Below are positions 45,334 to 56,061 of a stretch of DNA of 64,000 bases, one piece after another. The notes under the pieces are model-generated. The model searched no databases. It was not told where the DNA came from and worked only from the letters and a program-made list of their open reading frames with translations. The translations under genes and the position numbers were made by a program. The stretch is from positions 1 through 64,000 of the forward strand of contig JAOKHV010000002.1 in NCBI GenBank assembly GCA_028248455.1, written 5' to 3'. The DNA is from Ascidiaceihabitans sp. GTDB taxonomy: Bacteria; Pseudomonadota; Alphaproteobacteria; Rhodobacterales; Rhodobacteraceae. Each line of letters starts with the position of its first letter. Positions within the stretch are counted from its first letter, which is position 1.

Positions 45334-47529
45334 ATGCCATATGCCCACTCTGACCAAGCCAAAGCCGAACTGGGCGCAATTTCTGGCGATGTACGCAATC
45401 GGTTAAAGCTAGAGGGTGGTCGCCCGTTTGTTCTAAAAACTGAATTTACACCTGCTGGCGATCAGCCCACTGCAATCAAAGAACTTGTCGCCGGGATAGC
45501 GGACGGCGATCGTGATCAGGTTTTGCTTGGGGCAACTGGTACCGGCAAAACTTTCACAATTGCTAAGGTGATCGAGGCAACCCAACGCCCCGCGATCATT
45601 CTCGCACCAAACAAGACGCTTGCTGCTCAGCTGTACGGCGAATTCAAAGGCTTTTTCCCAGATAATGCCGTCGAGTACTTCGTCAGTTTTTATGATTATT
45701 ATCAGCCAGAAGCCTACGTTGCCCGTTCTGATACGTTCATCGAAAAAGAAAGCCAGATCAATGAACAGATCGACCGCATGCGCCACTCTGCCACGCGGGC
45801 ATTGCTCGAGCGCGATGACGTCATCATCATCGCCTCCGTGTCCTGCATCTATGGTATCGGTTCGGTAGAAACATACGGCGCAATGACCCAGGATTTGAAA
45901 GTTGGTGGTGAATACAATCAGCGCCAAGTCATCGCAGATTTGGTTGCCCAACAATACAAACGCAACGACGCCGCTTTTTTTCGCGGTTCATTCCGCGTAC
46001 GTGGTGATGCTCTAGAAATTTTCCCTGCCCACTTAGACGACCGTGCATGGCGCCTGTCGTTCTTCGGTGACGAACTCGAAAGCATCACTGAGTTTGATCC
46101 ACTGACCGGCGAAAAAACAGACAATATGGAGCAAATCCGTGTCTATGCGAACAGTCACTATGTGACGCCAAAACCTGCGATGTCACAAGCGCTGATCAGT
46201 ATCAAGAAAGAGCTACGCCATCGTCTTGACCAACTGGTTGGCGAGAACAAACTGTTAGAGGCACAACGCCTAGAACAACGGACAAACTTTGACCTTGAAA
46301 TGCTTGAGGCCACGGGCGTGTGCAACGGTATCGAAAACTACTCCCGCTATCTGACAGGCCGCGCACCCGGCGAGCCACCCCCCACATTGTTTGAGTTCAT
46401 CCCAGACAACGCAATTGTTTTCGCCGATGAATCACACGTGTCGGTGCCACAAATCGGCGGCATGTATAAAGGTGACTTTAGACGTAAGATGACCCTGTCA
46501 GACCACGGCTTCCGCCTGCCATCTTGCATGGATAATCGCCCCCTCAAGTTTGAGGAATGGGATGCAATGCGTCCACAGTCTGTATTTGTATCCGCGACAC
46601 CAGCCAAATGGGAAATCGAACAAACGGGCGGTGTGTTTGTTGAGCAAGTCATTCGACCAACAGGCCTTCTAGACCCGCCTGTAGAAATTCGCTCTGTCGA
46701 AATGCAAGTCGATGATTTGTTAGACGAAGTACGGATCGTTACAGAGCAGGGCATGCGTACATTGTGCACCACCTTGACCAAGCGCATGGCCGAAGACCTG
46801 ACAGAATACATGCATGAACAAGGCATTCGCGTGCGATACATGCACAGTGAAATCGATACGATTGAACGCATCGAAATCCTGCGTGATCTGCGCCTTGGGG
46901 CCTTTGATGTTCTGATCGGCATCAACTTGCTGCGCGAGGGTTTGGACATTCCCGAATGTGGACTTGTTGCGATCCTTGATGCGGACAAAGAAGGGTTCTT
47001 GCGCTCTGAAACCTCTCTGGTTCAAACCATCGGCCGCGCTGCACGTAACGCTGAAGGGCGCGTGATCATGTACGCCGACAAGATCACCGGTTCCATGGAA
47101 CGCGCTTTGGATGAAACAAATCGTCGCCGCGCTAAACAAGAAGCCTATAATGTCGAACACGGCATCACACCTTACACCGTAAAAAAGAACGTCGAGGACA
47201 TTTTGGCCGGTCTCTACAAAGGCGACACGGATCAGTCCCGCATCACCGCCAAAATCAACAAACCTTTGGTTGGCGCAAATCTACAGACCGTACTGGAGGG
47301 GCTTCGCACAGATATGCGCAAAGCTGCCGAAAACCTTGAGTTTGAAGAAGCCGCCAGATTGCGTGATGAGGTCAAGCGATTGGAGGCTGTCGAGCTAACA
47401 GTCTCAGCCGATCCAATGGCGCGCCAGTATGCGGTAGACAAAGCTGTAGATGAGGCCAAAAAATCATCTGGTCGTTCCACGATGGGACGTGGCGGTATGC
47501 GCGGTGGCGTTAAGCGCCGCGGACGTTAG
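45334..47529 (+). CDS. uvrB: excinuclease ABC subunit B
   Basis: DNA damage verification in nucleotide excision repair with UvrA and UvrC. The 731-residue protein has Walker [12 protein letters not shown] near residue 65, the beta-hairpin [33 protein letters not shown] and QTIGRAARN helicase motifs, and a C-terminal UVR domain ([16 protein letters not shown]) for UvrC contact. I use the ATG at 45334; a GTG 21 bases earlier is possible. No clear alphaproteobacterial LexA box (GTTC-N7-GTTC) was seen in the 250 bases upstream. Confidence 0.96.
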   Translation: MPYAHSDQAKAELGAISGDVRNRLKLEGGRPFVLKTEFTPAGDQPTAIKELVAGIADGDRDQVLLGATGTGKTFTIAKVIEATQRPAIILAPNKTLAAQLYGEFKGFFPDNAVEYFVSFYDYYQPEAYVARSDTFIEKESQINEQIDRMRHSATRALLERDDVIIIASVSCIYGIGSVETYGAMTQDLKVGGEYNQRQVIADLVAQQYKRNDAAFFRGSFRVRGDALEIFPAHLDDRAWRLSFFGDELESITEFDPLTGEKTDNMEQIRVYANSHYVTPKPAMSQALISIKKELRHRLDQLVGENKLLEAQRLEQRTNFDLEMLEATGVCNGIENYSRYLTGRAPGEPPPTLFEFIPDNAIVFADESHVSVPQIGGMYKGDFRRKMTLSDHGFRLPSCMDNRPLKFEEWDAMRPQSVFVSATPAKWEIEQTGGVFVEQVIRPTGLLDPPVEIRSVEMQVDDLLDEVRIVTEQGMRTLCTTLTKRMAEDLTEYMHEQGIRVRYMHSEIDTIERIEILRDLRLGAFDVLIGINLLREGLDIPECGLVAILDADKEGFLRSETSLVQTIGRAARNAEGRVIMYADKITGSMERALDETNRRRAKQEAYNVEHGITPYTVKKNVEDILAGLYKGDTDQSRITAKINKPLVGANLQTVLEGLRTDMRKAAENLEFEEAARLRDEVKRLEAVELTVSADPMARQYAVDKAVDEAKKSSGRSTMGRGGMRGGVKRRGR

Positions 47530-47540
47530 GCACCATGTAA

Positions 47541-47570
47541 TTTAGGCCCGCACATACTTGCGGGCCTAAA
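47541..47570 (+). terminator. strong hairpin after uvrB
   Basis: A 12-bp perfect stem TTTAGGCCCGCA/TGCGGGCCTAAA with a 6-base loop, 12 bases after the uvrB stop. The following bases (TACATCTCCC) are only weakly T-rich. It also lies at the end of the convergent beta-helix pseudogene. Confidence 0.75.
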
Positions 47571-47580
47571 TACATCTCCC

Positions 47581-48732
47581 TCAGTCCATTCGTATTGCAA
47601 CCTGCACCGCACCTCGAACAGGCTGTTCCCAGGTCAACTTAATCTAATCAAGATTACTGCTTTGTCGAAGGTCAACATAAGGGGCCGAAAACACCAAACT
47701 GTTTGAACTTTTGCGGATTCGGCCAACCACAACCATGCTATCCATCGCCCACGCCCGCCCTTTGAATGGCAATTGATCCGCAATATCGATGGCCCATGTT
47801 GGGGCGGCACTCCCCTCGGTATGTTTGAACCAAAGCAGATTTGACACGCGTTCATTCACACCATGAAAGGAATTATCAGCAAAGTTAATTTCGCGCATTC
47901 GACTATATTCTAAATCAGCGAAACTGGTGTCGACCCGTTCTACGCGATCAATGGCTACACCCAAAGATTTAAAGCAATTTCTAAAGATGCTAACACCTTT
48001 CAGTAAATGCCCCACACCGTGCGGTTTCATCACAATGTAACTGAACCACGGCGCAACATCCCCCGATAGGAACACATTGTCAGTTACACTTAATGCATTG
48101 AACGAAAACTTTGAACTGAACTCTGGCGCGGGATCGTATTCATTGGTCCATTCAATCGAACATTTGTCTATATAGTTGCCAGAGGTAATTGAACTGACGT
48201 GCGCATTAGCAATGACCAAACCTGCGGTTCAAATACCGCTGGCAACCGTGTCACCTTGGAAAAAGTGATTGCCCATAAACAGTATGCTGCCCCCGCCGAG
48301 AATGGCGAAGTGACGGAACCTTGTCGCCCGATTGTTGCGGATTTTCACATCGTTGACATGAGCGTTGATTGCAATCGTCGTTCGATTGGCAACGGTTTCA
48401 CCATCCTCTGATGACAAGAATTAGCAGCGATCAATTAGCATTCCCTGACACCCCGACCCATGAGAGGTAATCCCTCGATTGCCAGGCCGAGAGATGGAGC
48501 ACTCATTAATCTCAAACACTGACCCCAAGGGAGCTAACAAAATGCCACTGGCTAAGTTGTTGCATTGGACCTCGAAACACCCTTTCTCACAGGGCCACAC
48601 CTTGGAAACTTCCAAAGGAATGGACACCGATCAAACCCAAAAGGATCGCCATCCACTTGCTCACGTGCCAACAGAAAGGAAAATATCAATAAGCCGTTAA
48701 TAGGGTCTCACAGCACCATACGGTGGGATGCC
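47581..48732 (-). pseudogene. GH28-related/right-handed beta-helix protein with six in-frame stops
   Basis: The C-terminal part of a roseobacter pectate-lyase/GH28-like beta-helix protein can be read in one frame for about 380 codons. Landmarks are CNNLASGILLAPLGSVFEI, ISRPGNRGITSHGSGCQGML, SILFMGNHFFQGDTVASGI, CSIEWTNEYDPAPEFSSKF, DRVERVDTSFADLEYSRMRE and a final WEQPVRGAVQVAIRMD. Stops occur at 48697 (TAA), 48661 (TGA), 48631 (TGA), 48421 (TAA), 48229 (TGA) and 47644 (TAG), each where Gln or Arg would fit. The N-terminal part is missing. It probably once acted on an exported polysaccharide. Confidence 0.85.
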
Positions 48733-48744
48733 AAACAGGACGTA

Positions 48745-49158
48745 CTAGGCACCAACACCGGGACTTGGAAACAACTGAACACCGTTGATTTTCCACCCCA
48801 TCTCAGTCTCTAACATGCGATAGCCAAGGACGTGGACAACATCCTTTTGATCCTTGATCAGAACCTTCTGCCAAAGGCTGCCATTCACGTCAGCCAACTC
48901 CAAATACCGCACCTCGGCAGGTCTCCAAACCATTGGATAGCCACGTGTCACCATGCTGCGAAAATTGTCGGGACTGCCAAACAACCGCTGCAAATTCGGG
49001 CTGGCAAACCCAAACGCTGTCTCAAAGTCGTCGGCCTGAAATGCTTCGATCTGTCGGTCGATCGTGGCCTTTATGTCAGCCCCCTGCGCCTGGGCACCAC
49101 CTATTCCTAGACCGCTCATTAGCACTACGATCATTGCGATTTTCAGGGTACGAAGCAT
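48745..49158 (-). CDS. DUF4864 family secreted protein
   Basis: 137 residues. A signal peptide (MLRTLKIAMIVVLMSGLGIG, cleavage probably after AQA) precedes a domain with RQIEAFQADDFETAFGFASP, SPDNFRSMVTRGYPMVW and a final MGWKINGVQLF, the DUF4864 pattern. The fold resembles NTF2-like small alpha+beta domains. The function is unknown. The ATG at 49158 has a GGAG site. Its stop lies about a dozen bases from the beta-helix pseudogene. Confidence 0.85.
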   Translation of the reverse strand: MLRTLKIAMIVVLMSGLGIGGAQAQGADIKATIDRQIEAFQADDFETAFGFASPNLQRLFGSPDNFRSMVTRGYPMVWRPAEVRYLELADVNGSLWQKVLIKDQKDVVHVLGYRMLETEMGWKINGVQLFPSPGVGA

Positions 49159-49280
49159 TCCCAATCTCCAACTGTTTCACGTTGGAGGTAGCCCGCAATC
49201 AGCCCAAATCAACAAAATATGAAAAAGGGCAGCTTGCCGACACAAACCGCCCATTCAATTCCAAACCAGTCTTCGGCTAC

Positions 49281-50855
49281 TTAAAGCAGCTCACCTGCCA
49301 AGGCGCGATCGATCAAAGCAACAGTTTCATCAACACCGTACAGCGCGATGAACCCACCAAAACGTGGACCCTGCGAGGCACCCAGTAGCACTTCATAAAG
49401 GGCCGTGAACCAGCCACGCATCGGGTCGAAACGTTCACGACCACAAGCAAAGACTTCGGACTGCAACGCATCGCCGTCCAACTCACCGTCCCAAGATTTC
49501 AGACGATCACGTAGATCTTCCAACGCTTCGCGCTCAATGCCTGTCGGGGCGCGGAACACTTTGGTTGGTTTTACAAAGTCATTGTAATACCGCACTGCAA
49601 AACCAGCAGCCTGATCCATGTCAGGGTTCGTTTCAGCCGAAGTATCAGGTGCATAACGCTGGATGAACCCCCACAACTGATCCTTTTCCTCAGCACCGGA
49701 AACAGAGGCCAAGTTCAAAAGCATGGAATACGGAACCACCATTTTAGATTCAGGAACGTTACCACCGTGAATGTGCCAAACTGGATTGTTCAACTGGCCT
49801 TTGGTGTCTTGACCAGCATAGGCACGCAACTGCTGATGGTATTCGTCCATCGCTTTTGGGATCACATCAAAATGCATCCGCTTTGCTGTCTTAGGCTTTT
49901 GATACATGAAGTATGAAAGGGATTCAGAAGACGCATAAGTCAGCCACTTATCAATGCTCACACCATTGCCGCTAGTCTTTGAAATCTTCTGGCCGTTTTC
50001 ATCCAAGAACAACTCGTATGAAAAGTGCTCTGGCGCTTTGTGGCCCAAAATACGGCAGATGCCATCATAGATCGGCGTGTTGGTTGAATGGTCTTTGCCA
50101 TACATCTCAAAATCAACGCCCAAAGCAGCCCAACGTGCGCCAAAGTCTGGCTTCCACTGCAACTTAACATTGCCGCCAGTGACAGGCAGCGTCCATTCAA
50201 CACCATCTTCATCATCGAATGTGATCGTGCCATCAGCCTTGTTGACAGACTTCATCGGCACATACAAAACGCGACCCGTTTCTGGGTGGATCGGTAGGAA
50301 AATAGAATAAGTCTGACGACGCTCTTCGCGCAATGATTTCAACATCACCGCCATGACTTCATCGTATTTTTCAACTGCACGCAAAAGCACTTCGTCAAAT
50401 TTACCTGAACCATAAAACTCAGTGGCAGAGATAAAATCGTATTTAAACCCAAAGGTGTCCAAGAAGCGGCGCAGCATTGCATTGTTGTGATCGCCAAAAC
50501 TGTCATGCGTTCCGAACGGATCAGGTACGCGCGTCAATGGGCGCTGAAGATGCTCGGTCAGGCTGTCTGCGTTTGGAACGTTACTTGGAACCTTGCGCAT
50601 GCCATCCAAATCGTCAGAGAAACAAACCATCTTGGTTGGGATATCGCTGATCTCTTCGAACGCACGACGGATCATCGTTGTACGTGCGACTTCGCCAAAA
50701 GTACCGATGTGGGGCAAACCTGATGGGCCATAACCAGTTTCAAAAAGCACATAGCCTTTTTCAGGTGGCGACTTGGCAAAACGTTTGAGCAGACGGCGGG
50801 CTTCTTCAAAGGGCCACGCTTTGCTGGCCAGTGCGGCCTCTCTTGTCTCGGTCAT
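49281..50855 (-). CDS. lysK: lysine--tRNA ligase, class I
   Basis: Charges tRNA-Lys. This is the class I form (LysRS1), typical of alphaproteobacteria and archaea, not the common class II LysS. The 524-residue protein has the HIGH-type motif PSGLPHIGT near residue 48 and the KMSKS-type KISKTSGNG near residue 287, followed by the alpha-helical anticodon-binding domain. The ATG at 50855 is used rather than a TTG 12 bases upstream. It is a single gene divergent from terB. Confidence 0.95.
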   Translation of the reverse strand: MTETREAALASKAWPFEEARRLLKRFAKSPPEKGYVLFETGYGPSGLPHIGTFGEVARTTMIRRAFEEISDIPTKMVCFSDDLDGMRKVPSNVPNADSLTEHLQRPLTRVPDPFGTHDSFGDHNNAMLRRFLDTFGFKYDFISATEFYGSGKFDEVLLRAVEKYDEVMAVMLKSLREERRQTYSIFLPIHPETGRVLYVPMKSVNKADGTITFDDEDGVEWTLPVTGGNVKLQWKPDFGARWAALGVDFEMYGKDHSTNTPIYDGICRILGHKAPEHFSYELFLDENGQKISKTSGNGVSIDKWLTYASSESLSYFMYQKPKTAKRMHFDVIPKAMDEYHQQLRAYAGQDTKGQLNNPVWHIHGGNVPESKMVVPYSMLLNLASVSGAEEKDQLWGFIQRYAPDTSAETNPDMDQAAGFAVRYYNDFVKPTKVFRAPTGIEREALEDLRDRLKSWDGELDGDALQSEVFACGRERFDPMRGWFTALYEVLLGASQGPRFGGFIALYGVDETVALIDRALAGELL

Positions 50856-50991
50856 TTTAAGATCCAATCCGGCATAAACCCGCGCCCGATGCGCGCTGTT
50901 TTGTCGCTACCTATTGATCATCGCCCCGAGGGTCAATAATTCGCTCGTATAAACAGATGCGACATTTCCAGCAGTAAAAGGGCTTTACCCA

Positions 50992-51411
50992 GTGCAAGAT
51001 TTCCCAAATTCAATGACACCACAAGACGCGCTTGTCGCAGTTATGATCGCTGTATCAGCCTCAAACGAAGATATTCGTACCGCTGAATTGATCAAAATTC
51101 AGTCAGCTGTGAACATGCTGCCCGTTTTTGCAGACTTTGACGTCGACCACTTGAAGTCAATCAGCCAAGTGGTGCTTGATTTGTTCGAACAAGAAGATGG
51201 CCTTGATGCCCTGTTTGGACTGGTACGCGAAGCCCTGCCAGAACGCTTATACGAAACTGCCTATGCGCTTGCATGTGATGTCGCTGCCGCGGATGGAGCT
51301 TTAGACGAGGCAGAACTGCGTCTGCTTGAAGAAATTCGTTACGAGCTTAATATCGACCGCCTACACGCCGCAGCGATCGAGCGTGGCGCAAGGGCACGAC
51401 ACACCGTTTAA
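50992..51411 (+). CDS. TerB-like (tellurite resistance) family protein
   Basis: A 139-residue, all-helical protein of the TerB fold. Acidic metal-binding positions occur in the two repeats NEDIRTAELIKIQ and VAAADGALDEAELRLLEEI. Such stand-alone TerB proteins are common and rarely linked to tellurite; a metal-sensing or membrane-stress role is likely. The GTG start at 50992 has a GGG-type site; an ATG at 51013 is the alternative. There are no other ter genes nearby. Confidence 0.82.
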   Translation: MQDFPNSMTPQDALVAVMIAVSASNEDIRTAELIKIQSAVNMLPVFADFDVDHLKSISQVVLDLFEQEDGLDALFGLVREALPERLYETAYALACDVAAADGALDEAELRLLEEIRYELNIDRLHAAAIERGARARHTV

Positions 51412-51500
51412 TAACCTTTGCTCATTTGCTCACCGGTGAAGCATTACCCCAAAATGGCTTTGCCTTTCCCAATCAAGTTTCCTATACGAAACCCACAATG

Positions 51501-51731
51501 ATGCGACTCGCATGGGAGAGCTCAGCCAAGTGCTGACGCCGAAGGAGCAACGCCCCGGAAACTCTCAGGCACATGGACCGTGCAAGTTACCGCAAAATGC
51601 GGACATTGTGTATCTGGAGAGTGGTCTGTTTTAACGCAGCAGGCCCACCGAAGGAGAAAGCTGCCAAGGTTTGGTGGTCAAGCTCTCAGGTCACGCGACA
51701 GATGGGGACACGACTCGGCAATTCTGCCGAT
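51501..51731 (+). promoter_or_regulatory. tandem glycine riboswitch upstream of dadA
   Basis: Two glycine aptamers in series: GGGAGAGCTC...GCCGAAGGAGCAAC...AACTCTCAGGCA at about 51515-51575, and TGGAGAGTGG...CCACCGAAGGAGAAA...AGCTCTCAGGTCACGCGACAG at about 51616-51701. A short linker joins them, as in known cooperative tandem switches. A GC-rich TCGGCA/TGCCGA hairpin (51715-51730) follows and can be the expression platform. Glycine would be expected to raise expression of the downstream oxidoreductase. Confidence 0.93.
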
Positions 51732-51776
51732 CCTTTGTGTCCGCCTACCATCGCGTTTGACGAAAGAGCATAGAAT

Positions 51777-53009
51777 ATGTCCCATATCGCAGTCATCGGG
51801 GCCGGCATCACCGGTATAACCACAGCCTATTCCCTCGCTTCACGCGGATACAAAGTCAGCGTATTTGATCGCAATCGTTACGCTGCGATGGAAACCTCTT
51901 TCGCCAATGGCGGCCAACTTAGTGCATCCAATGCTGAAGTTTGGACCCGTTGGGGCACAATCTTTAAGGGCCTCAAGTGGATGCTCAATTCTGATGCGCC
52001 CTTATTGGTCAACCCAAAGCCAAGTTGGCACAAACTGTCATGGATGGCAGAGTTCATGGGCAACATCCCAAACTATGAAGCTCATACAATAGCCACCGCC
52101 AAAATGGCAATCGAGGCGCGTAAGCATCTGTTACGCTTTGCGGGCGAAGTTGGGTTTGAGTTCGACATGGAAAAACGCGGCATTCTCCACGTTTACAAAT
52201 CCCAAGGCGAATTCAACCACGCCCGGCGCGTCAACGAAATGCTGACCAAGGCAGGTCTGGACCGCCGTGAAATATCCGCTGCTGAAGTTCAAACTATCGA
52301 ACCTGCACTAAAAACAGACACCCTTGGCGGCTATTACACGGAAAGCGATTTCACCGGCGACATCCACCTATACGCCCGCGCCCTGTCAAAGGGCTGCGAA
52401 GCGATGGGGGTTGAGTTCCACTATAAGGCCAATGTGTCCGAGTACGATCACACAGGCAATGGCGTAAAGCTAAGCTGGGATACCGACGATGGGGCCCAAG
52501 ACGAACATTTTGACGGGATCGTCATCTGTGCAGGCGTTGGATCAAAAGCCATAGCAAGCGCCCTTGGGGACCGCGTAAACATCTATCCGGTCAAAGGGTA
52601 TTCGATCACCGTAAACCTAGACGACAAAGAATCCCAAGAAGCGGCACCATGGGTGAGCCTGTTGGATGATGAGGCGAAAATCGTCACCTCACGCCTTGGC
52701 AAAAACCGCTTCCGCATTGCGGGCACCGCAGAATTCAACGGCTACAATCTGGACATCCGCGATGACCGGATCAAACCACTGTGCAAGTGGTGTGAGACGT
52801 TCTTTCCAGAAGTATCAACTGAGCACTGCGTTCCGTGGGCAGGCTTGCGTCCGATGTTGCCATCCATGATGCCAAAGATCGGCCCAGGTTCGAAACCGGG
52901 CGTGTTCTATAACACAGGTCACGGACATTTGGGTTGGACGTTGTCAGCCGCAACTGCCGAAGCAACAGCAGACTTTGTTGAAGCAAGCCGCGTCAAAAAT
53001 GCAGCCTAA
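51777..53009 (+). CDS. dadA: D-amino acid dehydrogenase (FAD), glycine-riboswitch controlled
   Basis: A 410-residue DadA-type flavoprotein of the DAO superfamily that oxidises D-amino acids to keto acids and passes electrons to the respiratory chain. The FAD-binding motif is VIGAGITGITTAYSLASRG (residues 6-24), SFANGGQLSASNAEVW matches the DadA block, and GHGHLGWTLSAATAEATADF is at the C-terminus. The glycine riboswitch in front suggests that glycine, or an amino acid made from it, is a substrate or signal. No racemase gene is beside it. Confidence 0.88.
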   Translation: MSHIAVIGAGITGITTAYSLASRGYKVSVFDRNRYAAMETSFANGGQLSASNAEVWTRWGTIFKGLKWMLNSDAPLLVNPKPSWHKLSWMAEFMGNIPNYEAHTIATAKMAIEARKHLLRFAGEVGFEFDMEKRGILHVYKSQGEFNHARRVNEMLTKAGLDRREISAAEVQTIEPALKTDTLGGYYTESDFTGDIHLYARALSKGCEAMGVEFHYKANVSEYDHTGNGVKLSWDTDDGAQDEHFDGIVICAGVGSKAIASALGDRVNIYPVKGYSITVNLDDKESQEAAPWVSLLDDEAKIVTSRLGKNRFRIAGTAEFNGYNLDIRDDRIKPLCKWCETFFPEVSTEHCVPWAGLRPMLPSMMPKIGPGSKPGVFYNTGHGHLGWTLSAATAEATADFVEASRVKNAA

Positions 53010-53040
53010 GAATACGGCGCTTGCCCTCACTGGACAAGCG

Positions 53041-54534
53041 CTAACTGCTGTGTACAGCGCCCCAACGAGCAATCAGTTTCTGCTGCAATTTTTTGGAGCG
53101 GTTGTTGTAAGTTTTCGCCCCCTTGGGTGCTTCACGGTCCGCCCTTGAAATCCGTGCACGTATCTTTTCGTTTCCCGTGAATGTCGCAAAGGCAAGGACA
53201 GTGCCATCAGGCGTCGTCATATAGCCGCCTAACCCAGATACAAAATTCAGCGTCCCAGTTTTTGCATCAATCTTGATTGCTGAGTTCTCAATCACTTTGC
53301 GGCTCTCGTCACGCACAGGGATGCTTTTCAAGATCGGGCGCAGCACGTTTCTGTCGTAACCTTTGACCAATGCCCCAACCATCGCATCTGCTGTCATGCG
53401 GTTTGCAGCGCCAAGACCCGAATGGTCCACCAGTCTCATACCCTGAACGCCCAAAGCAGAGCGGGTCCATGCATTCATTTCAGTGGCAGACGCCTTCAGA
53501 CCGCTGACCTTGCCACGGCGTTTAACCGTTGCGGCCATACCCACCATCTCAGCCGTTAGGTTGGTGGAGTACTTTAGCATGTCGCGCAAAATTTCACGCA
53601 ACGGCGCACTTTGATGTGTGACCAATGCCCTTCCCGCCGATATCCGGTTCACAACCTTTACAGGTTTCAAACGAATGCCCTGCGCACCTGCCATCGTCGC
53701 TAAAACATCAGCGGCATAAAGGGCAGGTTTTCGCACAGGCAACCAACGTGCCCCACCACTGCCCAGCGCACCGCGGGCAACAGACCAATTATCAGCGTCC
53801 CCCTTGTCAGTGTAGGTAAAGACAGGCGAAGTTCGGTTCGCGATGCTCATTTGTGCCATTGCCACATCTGGACGATATTTTGCAGCTCGCGCATCCATCG
53901 TGGTTGAATATTGACCAGAACTGCGCCGCCACTCAAAGTGAACGCGGTTATAGTTTAACGCAATTCCACTCACCGCAGGGCTGTAACCCACCTGAACCGG
54001 CTGATCTTTGTCGATGGTTTTGACGCGTGGTAGCGCGCCATCGTAGGCTAAAAAATTACCCTTAACTCCAGTGATACCAGCTGCCTTTAGCTGACCTGAC
54101 ATCTTAGCTAAGTCATCGGTGGTCAGCGTGGGGTCGCCACCACCGACCAAAATAAAATCGCCCTGAACCACGCCACCAACGATACTACCAGTTGCAATCA
54201 GGCGTGTGCGAAACCGGTGGTTCGCACCCAAAACATCCAACGCATAAAGGGCCGTGACCGCCTTTGTCACACTGGCAGGTACAACAGATACGTTGCCGTT
54301 CATCCCCTCGACACGCGCACCTGTTTTGGCATTTGCCACAGCAAACGCCACACGCCCACTGACCTGTGAGGCACGCACAAGAGCATCGGCACTTTTGACA
54401 ACAACCTTGGGCGCATCCACACCGCGCAGCGCCGGGCGCAACGAGGACAGCGGCGCTTCAGCCAAAACCGCAGTCGTTCCAAGGTAAGAAATCGCAGTGC
54501 TAATAAATGCGCGCCGTGAAATATCTTTTAACAT
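53041..54534 (-). CDS. dacB: D-alanyl-D-alanine carboxypeptidase/endopeptidase (PBP4, S13), probable Tat substrate
   Basis: A 497-residue periplasmic penicillin-binding protein of family S13 that trims peptidoglycan peptides. The active site is seen as S88-V-T-K91, the second motif YSTN in LKYSTNLTAEM, and KTG in DAKTGTLNF near residue 423. The N-terminus MLKDISRRAFISTAISYLG carries a twin-arginine pattern (SRRAFIS), which is unusual for this enzyme class and suggests Tat rather than Sec export. It converges on dadA. Confidence 0.9.
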   Translation of the reverse strand: MLKDISRRAFISTAISYLGTTAVLAEAPLSSLRPALRGVDAPKVVVKSADALVRASQVSGRVAFAVANAKTGARVEGMNGNVSVVPASVTKAVTALYALDVLGANHRFRTRLIATGSIVGGVVQGDFILVGGGDPTLTTDDLAKMSGQLKAAGITGVKGNFLAYDGALPRVKTIDKDQPVQVGYSPAVSGIALNYNRVHFEWRRSSGQYSTTMDARAAKYRPDVAMAQMSIANRTSPVFTYTDKGDADNWSVARGALGSGGARWLPVRKPALYAADVLATMAGAQGIRLKPVKVVNRISAGRALVTHQSAPLREILRDMLKYSTNLTAEMVGMAATVKRRGKVSGLKASATEMNAWTRSALGVQGMRLVDHSGLGAANRMTADAMVGALVKGYDRNVLRPILKSIPVRDESRKVIENSAIKIDAKTGTLNFVSGLGGYMTTPDGTVLAFATFTGNEKIRARISRADREAPKGAKTYNNRSKKLQQKLIARWGAVHSS

Positions 54535-54622
54535 GTTACGAAGTTAACCAATGAATTGTAACAAGCTCAAGTTACAGATCGTGCACATTTGCATCCATTG
54601 AATGGCATGATAGCGATTAAGC

Positions 54623-55462
54623 ATGAGCAAACTTAGCACCCAGTCTATTCTTATCATGTTTGTCGCCATGTCGATGATCCCCGCCGGCGACACCGCAGGC
54701 AAACTGCTTAGCTGGGGTTTGGGTGCCCATCCAATCTATGTGTCGTGGTCGCGGTTTTTCATCGGCGCATTGATGGTGCTCCCCTTTGTTCCAAAAGGAA
54801 CTTGGGTGCTTTTGAAAGACATTCGGGTCTGGGGTCGTGCGCTCTTGATGGCAACGGGGCTTAGCTGCATTCAAATGGCGTTATCCTTAGAACCCATCGC
54901 CGATGTCTTTGCCGCCTTCTTTATCGGCCCCTTGGTCAGTTACGTTCTGGCAACCATATTCCTGCGTGAAGTAATCACATGGCAACGCACTGCTTTGATC
55001 ATCCTTGGCTTCATTGGGGTACTGATCGTTGTACGCCCCGGTTCAGACGCAGGAGTTGGCTTGTTGTGGGCCGTGGCAGCTGGAACCTGTTATGGCGCGT
55101 TCCTCACTGCATCGCGTTGGATCGCACATCTGGGCACGCCCATTGGGTTAACCTTTACCCAGCTGTTTATCAGTGCCTTAGTTTTAGCTCCCATCGGGGC
55201 AATGAACATCCCTACCCTCACTAACGAAATCATGTGGCTTACAACACTATCGGCCCTATTCTCGATGCTAGGCAACTTACTGCTGCTTTACGCCTATAAA
55301 ACAGCACCCGCGACACGCCTTGCGCCATTGATCTATTTCCAGCTTTTGGCTGCCGTCATTTTGGGTTGGATGTTCTTTGAAACTTGGCCTGCTATGCTCA
55401 CGTGGATCGGACTTTTGATCGTCATGGGCGCAGGGATCACATCGGCACGCCTGCGCGCCTAA
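54623..55462 (+). CDS. EamA/RhaT family (DMT) membrane transporter
   Basis: A 279-residue inner-membrane protein with about ten hydrophobic helices in two EamA repeats (roughly residues 8-135 and 147-277). Members export or import small metabolites and amino acids; the substrate cannot be told. Conserved pieces include [14 protein letters not shown] in the first repeat and [20 protein letters not shown] in the second. It starts 88 bases from divergent dacB, and its stop overlaps that of nadD by 3 bases. Confidence 0.88.
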   Translation: MSKLSTQSILIMFVAMSMIPAGDTAGKLLSWGLGAHPIYVSWSRFFIGALMVLPFVPKGTWVLLKDIRVWGRALLMATGLSCIQMALSLEPIADVFAAFFIGPLVSYVLATIFLREVITWQRTALIILGFIGVLIVVRPGSDAGVGLLWAVAAGTCYGAFLTASRWIAHLGTPIGLTFTQLFISALVLAPIGAMNIPTLTNEIMWLTTLSALFSMLGNLLLLYAYKTAPATRLAPLIYFQLLAAVILGWMFFETWPAMLTWIGLLIVMGAGITSARLRA

Positions 55463-56061
55463 GCGCTCCAATCACCCGCCGCACGAATAGCGGTCGAAGA
55501 CTGGTCCACCATTGGTACGTTAACAAAGCACCACGCCGGCGTCCCAACACGCGACAACATATGCGAATGACGTCCTGCAATACGGTTCGCGCGATACAGA
55601 CGCGCGGCTGGTGACATACGGGCGGAAATACGATCACCCGGGCGGGCCAACACACCAATCGCGACGTTCTCCATGATCCACTGCCAGTCCTGCCACAGAT
55701 GAAACTGCGCCAAGTTATCAGCGCCCATCAACCACACAAACCGAACCCCACGATACCGCGCCTGCAAAGCTTGCAATGTCTGGGCGGTATAACGGGTTCC
55801 AAGCTGCTGTTCGATATCGGTAACCTCGACACGCGGGTGATCCATCACCATCCGCGCACGCTCCATCCGCTGTTCAATCGGCGCAGGACCACGATTCTTC
55901 AACGGATTGCCCGGCGACACCATCCACCACACACGGTACAAGCCAAACCGCTTTAGCGCTTCACGCGTGATATGCGCATGACCCGCATGGGCGGGATCAA
56001 AGGAACCGCCAAGCAGGCCAATGGTCTGACCGCTGCGGGCATATGGATACGAAGACTTCAT
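55459..56061 (-). CDS. nadD: nicotinate-nucleotide adenylyltransferase
   Basis: Makes deamido-NAD from nicotinate mononucleotide and ATP. The 200-residue nucleotidyltransferase has the [14 protein letters not shown] motif (residues 18-31) with the HxGH-type pair, [15 protein letters not shown] in the middle and a late SSTAIRA (the ISSTxIR motif). I start at 56061 ([11 protein letters not shown]); the open frame extends 34 codons upstream without similarity. It is divergent from ettA. Confidence 0.93.
   Translation of the reverse strand: MKSSYPYARSGQTIGLLGGSFDPAHAGHAHITREALKRFGLYRVWWMVSPGNPLKNRGPAPIEQRMERARMVMDHPRVEVTDIEQQLGTRYTAQTLQALQARYRGVRFVWLMGADNLAQFHLWQDWQWIMENVAIGVLARPGDRISARMSPAARLYRANRIAGRHSHMLSRVGTPAWCFVNVPMVDQSSTAIRAAGDWSA

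Noticed and set aside
50992-51411. Tellurite resistance operon
   Set aside because: Only a single TerB-fold protein is present without terA, terC, terD or terZ; stand-alone TerB proteins are common and not tied to tellurite.
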